Source: Salibaculum griseiflavum (GTDB taxonomy: Bacteria > Pseudomonadota > Alphaproteobacteria > Rhodobacterales > Rhodobacteraceae). From it: DNA of 64,000 nucleotides. Positions within the stretch are counted from its first letter, which is position 1. Every line of letters begins with the position of its first letter. Below are positions 47,408 through 54,494 of this stretch, piece after piece. Below the pieces are notes generated by a model. The model worked only from the letters and a program-made list of their open reading frames with translations, was not told the origin of the DNA and ran no database searches. Location of the stretch: assembly GCF_003129565.1 (NCBI RefSeq), contig NZ_QETF01000006.1, positions 62,001 through 126,000 of the forward strand. Direction: 5' to 3'. The translations under genes were made by a program, and so were the position numbers.

Positions 47408-48763
47408 ATGAGCGAGTTCGACTATGATCTCTTCGTGATCGGCGGCGGATCGGGCGGTGTGCGGGCCGCGCGCATGGCGGCGGCCACGGGGGCCAGGGTA
47501 GGCTTGGCCGAGGCATATCGCATGGGCGGCACCTGCGTGATCCGCGGTTGCGTGCCCAAGAAGCTGATGGTCTTTGCCAGCGAATACCGCGAGACGGTCG
47601 AGGATGCCCGCGCCTATGGCTGGGACCTTGAGGAGGGAGCTTTCGACTGGACCCGGTTCCGCGGCAAGCTGGACGCGGAGCTGGACCGGCTGGAAGGGGT
47701 CTATCGCAAGCTGCTGGATGGCTCCGGGGTCGAAATCCACGACGGCCGCGCCCGCGTCACCGGGCCGCACGAGGTCGAGGTGAACGGCCGGACGTTATCT
47801 GCCAAGCATGTCCTGGTGGCCACCGGGGGCCGACCGGCGCTGCCCGAGATGGCCAATGCCGATCTGGGGATCACGTCGAACGACATCTTCAAGCTCGACA
47901 AGCTGCCCGAGAGCATCCTCGTGGTCGGCGGCGGCTATATCGCCTGTGAATTCGCCTGCATCCTGCACGGGCTGGGTGTTGAGGTGACGCAGTTCTATCG
48001 CGGTGCGCAGATCCTGCGTGGCTTCGACGGCGAGGCCCGTGGCCTGGTTGCCGAAGAGATGCAGCAGCGCGGTATCGACCTGCACCTGGGCACCAACATC
48101 CTCGAGATCACGCCGGAGGGCGACAGGGTCCGCGTCAAGGCGACCAACGGCACCGAGCGGGTCTTCGACAAGCTGCTCTTCGCAACCGGCCGCACGCCGA
48201 ATACCGACGGGCTGGGCCTGGAAGAGGCGGGGGTTGAACTGGGCCGGCGCGGCCAGGTCGTGGTGGACGAGTATTCCCAGACCCAAGTGCCTTCGATCTA
48301 TGCAATCGGTGATGTGACCGACCGGGTGCAACTGACCCCCGTGGCGATCCGCGAGGGCATGGCCTTCGTTGAAACGGTGTTCAACGGCAATCCGACCCCG
48401 GTGGATCACGATCTGATCCCATCGGCCATCTTCACCCAGCCCGAAATGGGCACTGTGGGCCTGTCGGAAGAGGCGGCGCGCGAGGCCGGCCCGATCGAGG
48501 TCTATTGCACCTCGTTCCGTCCCATGCAGACCGCCTTTGCCGATCGTCCCGACCGGGTGCTGATGAAACTGGTCGTTTGTGCCGACACCCGCCGGGTGCT
48601 GGGTTGCCACATCGTCAGCCCCAATGCGGGCGAGATGATCCAGATGGCCGGGATCGCGATCAAGATGGGTGCCACGAAAGAGGATTTCGACCGGACGGTG
48701 GCCGTGCATCCGACGATTTCCGAGGAATTGGTAACGATGCGGGCACCGGTGCGAAGCGCTTGA
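47408..48763 (+). CDS. gor: Glutathione-disulfide reductase
   Basis: 451 residues of the class I pyridine-nucleotide disulfide oxidoreductase family, reducing GSSG with NADPH and FAD. The FAD loop VIGGGSGGVRAARMAA, the redox-active pair in GGTCVIRGCVPKK (C43, C48), the second nucleotide loop ILVVGGGYIACEFACILHGLG and the FAD motif YAIGDVTDRVQLTPVAIREG are followed by a dimerisation domain. The active-site His-Pro-Thr near the end is VAVHPTISEELV. It is likely to serve the GST and glyoxalase genes that also occur in this window. The start ATG was chosen by the FAD-loop spacing. Confidence 0.95.
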   Translation: MSEFDYDLFVIGGGSGGVRAARMAAATGARVGLAEAYRMGGTCVIRGCVPKKLMVFASEYRETVEDARAYGWDLEEGAFDWTRFRGKLDAELDRLEGVYRKLLDGSGVEIHDGRARVTGPHEVEVNGRTLSAKHVLVATGGRPALPEMANADLGITSNDIFKLDKLPESILVVGGGYIACEFACILHGLGVEVTQFYRGAQILRGFDGEARGLVAEEMQQRGIDLHLGTNILEITPEGDRVRVKATNGTERVFDKLLFATGRTPNTDGLGLEEAGVELGRRGQVVVDEYSQTQVPSIYAIGDVTDRVQLTPVAIREGMAFVETVFNGNPTPVDHDLIPSAIFTQPEMGTVGLSEEAAREAGPIEVYCTSFRPMQTAFADRPDRVLMKLVVCADTRRVLGCHIVSPNAGEMIQMAGIAIKMGATKEDFDRTVAVHPTISEELVTMRAPVRSA

Positions 48764-48844
48764 AAAACCGGGCGCAAGGCCCACATGATGACGCAATGAA
48801 ACGCGCCCCTTTCGGGGCGATGCAACAAGGGAAGCAGAAACCGG

Positions 48845-50086
48845 ATGGCTGGAAACAACCAGGGCCCCTGGGGGGGCGGCGGTAGCGGCGGCGGCGGCGA
48901 TGACCGCGACCGCAACAATGGCGGGGGCGGGCGCAGGCCCGGGCAGGAGCCGCAGATCCCCGAATTCGACGAGATCGTGAACAAGACCCGCGACCAGCTG
49001 CGCGTCCTGATGGGCGGCGGCGACGGCGGCAACCGCCAGGGTGGCGGTGGCGGCGGGGAAGGGCCGCAGATTTCACGCGGGATGGTCGGGATCGGTATCC
49101 TTCTGCTGATCGCTGCATGGGCTGCGTCCAGCTTCTACACCGTGCGCCCCGAAGAAAAGTCGGTCGAGCTGTTCCTGGGGGAATGTATCGAACCCTGTAT
49201 CGGTGAGCCGGGCCTGAATTTTGCGCCCTGGCCGCTGGTCACCTATGAAATCGTCCCGGTGACACGCGAACAGGTCATCGAGATCGGCGAGGACGAGGTG
49301 CCGCGCGATCTGACCGCGGGCAGCAACCTGCAGCGGGTGCTGGATGCCGATACCGGCCTGATGCTGACCGGGGACGAGAACATCGTCGAGATCGGATTCG
49401 AGGTCGTCTGGAACATCACGTCGCCGGACCGCTACCTGTTCAACCTGCAGGATCCGCCCGAAACCATCGCGGCGGTTGCGGAATCCTCGATGCGCGAGAT
49501 CATTGCGCAATCCGAACTGGCCAATATCAACCGCGAACGGGCCGTGCTGCGTGACCGCTTGCAGGTATCCGTGCAGGCCACGCTGGACAGCTACAACAGC
49601 GGCGTGAACATCATCCGTATCAACCTCGACCAGGCCGACCCGCCGGCGACGCAGGTCGAAGTGATCAACGTCGACGGCCAGACCGTGGTGACCTCGCCGC
49701 TCGCGGCCTATCGCGACGTGCAGGATGCCGAACAGGAACGTATCCAGCTGCAGAACCAGGCAGATGCCTATGCAAACCGCGTGACCGCGCAGGCCCGTGG
49801 TAACGCCGCCCAGATCCTCGAAAACGCCGAAGGCTATCGCGCCCGCGTCGTCAACGAGGCCCAGGGTGAGGCCGCACGCTTCGTCAGCGTTCTGGAAGAA
49901 TATCAGCAAGCACCGGACGTGACCCGTGAACGGCTTTACCTGGAAATGGTCGAAGAGGTCTTCGGACGCTCGGACATCATTCTGCTGGACGAGGGCGGCC
50001 AGGGCGGCAGCGGCGTGGTGCCCTACCTGCCGCTTGACCAGCTGCGTCGACAGTCCACCGACCAGACCACCGGAGGGTCGAACTGA
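48845..50086 (+). CDS. hflK: HflK, FtsH protease modulator subunit
   Basis: 413 residues. A Gly-rich, Asn-rich N-terminus (residues ~1-70, with NNQGPWGGGGSGGGGDD and NRQGGGGGGEGP) is typical of HflK. One membrane helix (VGIGILLLIAAWAASSFYTV, ~80-99) precedes an SPFH/prohibitin domain (~100-290) and a coiled C-terminal helix rich in Ala/Glu/Gln (~290-345). HflK and HflC form a cage around FtsH in the inner membrane and restrain its proteolysis. Its stop overlaps the hflC ATG by one base (TGATG), and degP follows. Confidence 0.95.
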   Translation: MAGNNQGPWGGGGSGGGGDDRDRNNGGGGRRPGQEPQIPEFDEIVNKTRDQLRVLMGGGDGGNRQGGGGGGEGPQISRGMVGIGILLLIAAWAASSFYTVRPEEKSVELFLGECIEPCIGEPGLNFAPWPLVTYEIVPVTREQVIEIGEDEVPRDLTAGSNLQRVLDADTGLMLTGDENIVEIGFEVVWNITSPDRYLFNLQDPPETIAAVAESSMREIIAQSELANINRERAVLRDRLQVSVQATLDSYNSGVNIIRINLDQADPPATQVEVINVDGQTVVTSPLAAYRDVQDAEQERIQLQNQADAYANRVTAQARGNAAQILENAEGYRARVVNEAQGEAARFVSVLEEYQQAPDVTRERLYLEMVEEVFGRSDIILLDEGGQGGSGVVPYLPLDQLRRQSTDQTTGGSN

Positions 50087-50976
50087 TGCGTAAACTTGTT
50101 TATCTTCTGCCGATCCTGCTGATTGTCTTCATCGGCATTCTCAGCTCGATCTTCATCGTCGACGAGCGCGAAAAGGCTTTGGTGCTGCGTTTCGGACGGG
50201 TGGTTCAGGTCAAGACCGAACCGGGTCTGTCCTTCCGGCTGCCGTTCCTCGACCAGGTGGTCAGCTATGACGACCGGATCATTTCCATCGACATGGAACA
50301 GCAGGAAGTCATCCCGTCGGATGACCGACGCCTGATCGTGGACGCCTTCGCGCGTTACCGCATCGAGGATGTCGAACAATTCCGCGAGGCGACGGGCGCA
50401 GGTGGCGTGCAGGCCATCGCGGTGGCCGATAACCGGCTGGAACAGATCCTCCGGGCCACGACCCGCGAGGTGCTCGGCTCGGTCCGGTCGGACGAGATCC
50501 TGTCAGCAGACAGGGCGGCCCTGATGGAGCGCATCCGCTCCGGCGCCGTTGGCGACGCCAGCGAACTGGGCCTGACCGTTGTCGACGTGCGGCTCAAGCG
50601 GACGGACCTTCCGACGGAAAACCTGGCGGAAACCTTCCGCCGGATGGTGTCGGAACGTGAACGCGAGGCCGAGGACGAACGCGCCCGAGGCCGCGAGGCC
50701 GCGCAGCGGATCCGCGCCCAGGCCGACCGGACCGTGGTCGAACTGGTCTCCGAAGCGGAACGCGAGGCGCGCATCATCGAAGGTGAGGCCGATGCCCGGC
50801 GCAACAACATCTTCGCCGAAGCGTTCACCCAGGATCAGGAGTTCTTCCAGTTCTACCGGTCGCTTGAAGCGTATCGGAAAGCCCTGCAAGAGGACAACAC
50901 GCGCCTGGTGTTGAACCCCGATCACGAGTTCTTCGACTATCTGCGGTCGCCCTCTGGCGCGGCAGCGGGACAGTAG
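50086..50976 (+). CDS. hflC: HflC, FtsH protease modulator subunit
   Basis: 296 residues. An N-terminal membrane anchor (VYLLPILLIVFIGILSSIFIV) precedes an SPFH domain (EREKALVLRFGRVVQVKTEPGL, then PFLDQVVSYDDRI, ~20-190) and a long charged helix (SEREREAEDERARGREAAQRIRAQADR, described at ~188-214). The C-terminal segment is DQEFFQFYRSLEAYRKAL. The pair with HflK in this order is standard. A strong terminator hairpin follows, separating it from degP. Confidence 0.95.
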   Translation: MRKLVYLLPILLIVFIGILSSIFIVDEREKALVLRFGRVVQVKTEPGLSFRLPFLDQVVSYDDRIISIDMEQQEVIPSDDRRLIVDAFARYRIEDVEQFREATGAGGVQAIAVADNRLEQILRATTREVLGSVRSDEILSADRAALMERIRSGAVGDASELGLTVVDVRLKRTDLPTENLAETFRRMVSEREREAEDERARGREAAQRIRAQADRTVVELVSEAEREARIIEGEADARRNNIFAEAFTQDQEFFQFYRSLEAYRKALQEDNTRLVLNPDHEFFDYLRSPSGAAAGQ

Positions 50977-50997
50977 GCGCAACGCAAAGTCGAATGG

Positions 50998-51026
50998 AAA
51001 GGGGCGGCTTGTTGGCCGCCCCTTTT
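50998..51026 (+). terminator. Rho-independent terminator of hflKC
   Basis: AAAGGGGCGGC (50998-51008) pairs with GCCGCCCCTTTT (51015-51026) around TTGTTG. It is a GC-rich 8-bp stem flanked by A and T runs, hence bidirectional in principle. This suggests degP has a promoter of its own. Confidence 0.8.
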
Positions 51027-51110
51027 GCCATCTGCAGACGACCTCCGCGCGGTCCCGGGCGCGGCATGGGCGGATCTGCTCACAAACAGATGACCGATCC
51101 GTGTTAGGCG

Positions 51111-51138
51111 TTGCGCTGACCGGGTCAGAGCCTACATT
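51111..51138 (+). promoter_or_regulatory. Candidate degP promoter with operator-like palindrome in the spacer
   Basis: TTGCGC (51111-51116) and TACATT (51133-51138) are 16 bases apart. Between them lies the perfect 13-base dyad CTGACCGGGTCAG (51116-51128). The placement, after the hflKC terminator and about 58 bases before the GTG start, suits a regulated stress promoter. The elements are weak matches and were read by eye. Confidence 0.4.
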
Positions 51139-51196
51139 CGTTGGGGAAAGCGGTTCGGACCGAGCCGCGAGACATGCAAAAAGGGGAGATGTCCAA

Positions 51197-52666
51197 GTGA
51201 AGACCTCCAGAGCAATGGCAATTCGGCAGGCCGATCACGGCAACTTCAAAGCGGCGCTTCTGGCGTTTCTCGTGGGTGTGGCGATGGTGTTGGTGCAGAT
51301 CGGGCCGGCCGCCGCCCAGGACCGTCCGGCCAGCTTTGCCGAGCTGGCCGAGAAGGTCAGCCCGGCCGTGGTGAACATCACGACCTCAACGATGGTGGCT
51401 GGTAATACCGGCCCGCGGGGTATCGTGCCCGAAGGCTCGCCCTTCGAAGATTTCTTCAATGATTTCAACGATGGTCAGCCGCGCCGCTCCTCGGCGCTGG
51501 GCTCGGGCTTCGTGATTTCCGAGGACGGGTTCATCGTCACCAACAACCACGTCATCGAAGGCGCGGACGAGATCCTGATCGAGTTCTTCCCCGGCGGCGA
51601 CGAGATGCTCGAGGCAGAGCTGGTCGGCACCGATCCGAACACCGATATCGCCCTGCTGAAGGTCGAGGCGGACCGCCCGCTGTCCTATGTCAGCTTCGGC
51701 GACAGTGATGGCGACACCGCCGAGGTGGGCGATTGGGTGATGGCCATGGGCAACCCGCTGGGCCAAGGCTTCTCGGTGAGCGCGGGCATCGTGTCGGCGC
51801 GCAACCGCGAACTGGCCGGGACCTATGACGATTACATCCAGACCGACGCGGCCATCAACCGAGGTAATTCCGGCGGGCCGCTCTTCGACATGAACGGCGA
51901 CGTGATCGGTGTGAACACCGCGATCCTGTCGCCCAATGGCGGTTCGATCGGGATCGGCTTCGCGATGTCCTCGGCTGTTGTGACCAACGTGGTCGAGCAG
52001 CTCAAGGAATACGGCGAGACCCGGCGCGGCTGGCTGGGCGTGCGCATCCAGGACGTGACACCGGACATGATCGGCGCCATCGACGGGCTGGACGAGCCGC
52101 GCGGCGCCATGGTCACCGACGTGCCCGAGGGCCCGGCCCGCGATGGCGGTGTCGAGGCGGGGGACATCATCCTTACCTTCGACGGTGTCGATGTCGCCGA
52201 CACGCGGGAATTGGTCACAGTGGTCGGCAACAGCCCGGTCGGCAAGACCGTGGATGTCGCCGTGCTGCGGGACGGTGAAACGGTTGATCTTTCCGTCACC
52301 CTTGGTCGGCGCGAGACAGCCGAGGCCGCCGCCTTCCCGCAGGACGGAGAGACCGACCCGACCGCCCCGGCCAGCACCAACATGCTGGGCATGACCCTGT
52401 CCGAAATCACCGAGGACATGGCCGATGAACTGGGCGTGTCCGCCGGGCAGGGCCTCGTCATCACCGAGATTCAGGCCGACAGCGAAGCGGCTGCCAAGGG
52501 CCTTCTGGCCGGTGACGTGATCACCGAGGCCAACCAGTCCAAGGTCACCTCGATCGACGAGTTCGAAGCCCGCGTGGAAGAGGCGCAGGACGCCGGGCGC
52601 AAGTCCATCCTGATGCTGATCCGCCGGGCGGGCGAGCCACGCTTCGTGGCCCTGTCGCTGGAGTGA
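51197..52666 (+). CDS. degP: DegP/DegQ-type periplasmic serine protease (Do family)
   Basis: 489 residues from a GTG with GGGGAGA eight bases upstream. A signal/anchor (AALLAFLVGVAMVLVQIGPAAAQ) is followed by a trypsin-like domain with the full triad: H118 (TNNHVIEGADE), D150 (DPNTDIALLK), S225 (NRGNSGGPLF). Two PDZ domains follow, ~280-370 (RRGWLGVRIQDVTPDM) and ~400-485 (MLGMTLSEITEDMADELGV). It degrades or refolds damaged envelope proteins and is usually linked to hflKC in alphaproteobacteria. Upstream codons in frame are probably untranslated. Here the family triad is intact, unlike the protein at 19663-21429. Confidence 0.95.
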   Translation: MKTSRAMAIRQADHGNFKAALLAFLVGVAMVLVQIGPAAAQDRPASFAELAEKVSPAVVNITTSTMVAGNTGPRGIVPEGSPFEDFFNDFNDGQPRRSSALGSGFVISEDGFIVTNNHVIEGADEILIEFFPGGDEMLEAELVGTDPNTDIALLKVEADRPLSYVSFGDSDGDTAEVGDWVMAMGNPLGQGFSVSAGIVSARNRELAGTYDDYIQTDAAINRGNSGGPLFDMNGDVIGVNTAILSPNGGSIGIGFAMSSAVVTNVVEQLKEYGETRRGWLGVRIQDVTPDMIGAIDGLDEPRGAMVTDVPEGPARDGGVEAGDIILTFDGVDVADTRELVTVVGNSPVGKTVDVAVLRDGETVDLSVTLGRRETAEAAAFPQDGETDPTAPASTNMLGMTLSEITEDMADELGVSAGQGLVITEIQADSEAAAKGLLAGDVITEANQSKVTSIDEFEARVEEAQDAGRKSILMLIRRAGEPRFVALSLE

Positions 52667-52691
52667 CCACGCCGCAACTGTCATGAATGCG

Positions 52692-52722
52692 AAGGGCGCC
52701 TCTCCGGGCGCCCTTTGTCATT
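52692..52722. terminator. Terminator between degP and the convergent lipoprotein gene
   Basis: AAGGGCGCC (52692-52700) and GGCGCCCTT (52707-52715) form a 9-bp stem around six bases, followed by TGTCATTTGG. It serves the degP end and, by symmetry, perhaps the converging gene. The tail is only moderately T-rich. Confidence 0.6.
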
Positions 52723-52744
52723 TGGATGAGTGCCCGTCGACGGC

Positions 52745-53263
52745 CTACGATGCGTCCTCTCGCGGCACGGCGACCAGTCCCAGGTCGCGGGCGCTGCGCA
52801 GGCTCAGCACCGGGGTATCCACATCGCCCCGGTCGCGCTGGAAACGCTGGATCGCGCGCCCGGTGCGGCTGTCAAGAACACCATTGATCGGGCCGGCGTA
52901 GTATCCCCGTGCCTTCAGGGCCCGCTGGACCGAGGCGTTGAACTGTGCCGTCATGACCTCGGGGCAGGGGGTTGCAAACTCGACTTCGCGGCGTTCGCGC
53001 AGGATCCTCTGGCGGGTGACCGTGCGATAGGCCGCCGGGCTGCGCAGGCTGCCATCGCTGTCCAGCACGGCCGGCCGCACGATCACCTGTTCCGTCACTG
53101 TTTCGATGATGGCCGGGGTTGTCACGCGCGACAGGCAGCGCCCCTCTCCGTCGGCGACGACGGGCGGCTCGGCCAGCGGACCCGGCGCCTGCCGCTCCGC
53201 CGCCATGCAGGCGGACAGCCCCAGGCACAGGGTCAGTGCGGGAATACGCGGCATCAGGGTCAT
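52745..53263 (-). CDS. Peptidoglycan-binding lipoprotein
   Basis: 172 residues. A lipoprotein signal (LTLCLGLSAC, lipobox LSAC) is followed by a Pro-rich spacer and a middle part repeating TVTEQVIVRPAV and TVTRQRILRERR. A C-terminal PG_binding_1 domain (~110-150; FNASVQRALKARGYYAGPINGVLDSRTG) is present. PG_binding_1 modules attach to peptidoglycan; no catalytic domain accompanies it. It is single-gene and convergent with degP. A structural or anchoring envelope role is the simplest reading. Confidence 0.8.
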   Translation of the reverse strand: MTLMPRIPALTLCLGLSACMAAERQAPGPLAEPPVVADGEGRCLSRVTTPAIIETVTEQVIVRPAVLDSDGSLRSPAAYRTVTRQRILRERREVEFATPCPEVMTAQFNASVQRALKARGYYAGPINGVLDSRTGRAIQRFQRDRGDVDTPVLSLRSARDLGLVAVPREDAS

Positions 53264-53434
53264 GATCTGCTCGTGTCCAGGGGTCTTGGGCCCGTTTTGA
53301 TCGCTACCCTAGGGTCCGTTCCGGGCCGGGCCAAGCCACGCGGTGCCGCGCACCGGCTTTTGCGGGCGAAAGGTGTCGTTTCCGCGCCACTTTTCGCTGG
53401 AAATGGGCTGGCGAAGCCCCCGCTCAGACCCTAA

Positions 53435-53793
<359 letters not shown>

Positions 53794-53794
<1 letters not shown>

Positions 53795-54486
53795 TGCGTC
53801 CTGCGGTCATCGCCTGCATCGCGGCGCTTCTGTCGCCCGGGGCGGGGCTGGCCGACGAAATCGTGAGCGCGTCCTATTTCGGCCCGACCGACCGCTACCC
53901 CCACGGCGTATTCGGCGACCCGGTGGAGTGGGGCGGGCTGACCATGACGCTTGAAGACGGCCGCAGCGTCCGGCTGACCCTGCCTTCCGATCATGTGTTC
54001 GAGGATCTCGCCCCGCGCCTTGCCGATCTCGACGGGGACGGCGATGCCGAGGTTGTAGTAATTGAAACCGACATGGCCGCCGGGGCGGCCATTGCGATCT
54101 ACGACAGCACCGGAAAATTGGTCGAGACCGACCATATCGGGACGCCCAACCGCTGGTTGGCGATTGCCGGAATCGCCGATCTGGACGGCGACGGCCGGAT
54201 CGAGATCGCCTATGTAGACCGGCCCCACCTGGCCCGCGTGCTGCGGGTGATCGAGGTCGGCCCCGGCTGGACGCTGGCCGATGAGGCCGCGGCACCCGGA
54301 CACAGCAATCACCGCTTCGGCGTGGACCGGATCGAGGGCGGGGTGTTCGATTGCGGGACGGGGCCGGAGATCTTCACGGCGGATGCGGCCTGGTCCCGGG
54401 TTCTGGCCACGCGGCTGGAGGGTCGCGCGCTCATCAGGCGGGATATCGGCCCCTATACCGACCCCGACAGCCTGACCTGCCGTTAG
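53794..54486 (+). CDS. Exported FG-GAP/VCBS-like repeat protein
   Basis: 230 residues with a signal peptide (MRPAVIACIAALLSPGAGLA). Two repeats carry the Ca-binding-like motif LADLDGDGDAEVVVIETD (~70-87) and IADLDGDGRIEIAYVDR (~129-145), the FG-GAP/VCBS blade signature. A further conserved-looking stretch is SNHRFGVDRIEGGVFDCG. Such repeats usually build a small beta-propeller or propeller fragment that binds proteins or Ca2+. It is coupled to the ferredoxin gene by a TGATG overlap and is convergent with the long gene at 54495. Function is unknown. Confidence 0.75.
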
Positions 54487-54494
54487 GGCGCGGC

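Noticed and set aside
47229-47411. A 60-codon TTG-started frame whose stop overlaps the gor start (ATGA)
   Set aside because: The start lies inside the rpiA terminator-like hairpin, there is no ribosome-binding site, and codon use is poor (TTA, ATT, AGT); likely chance.
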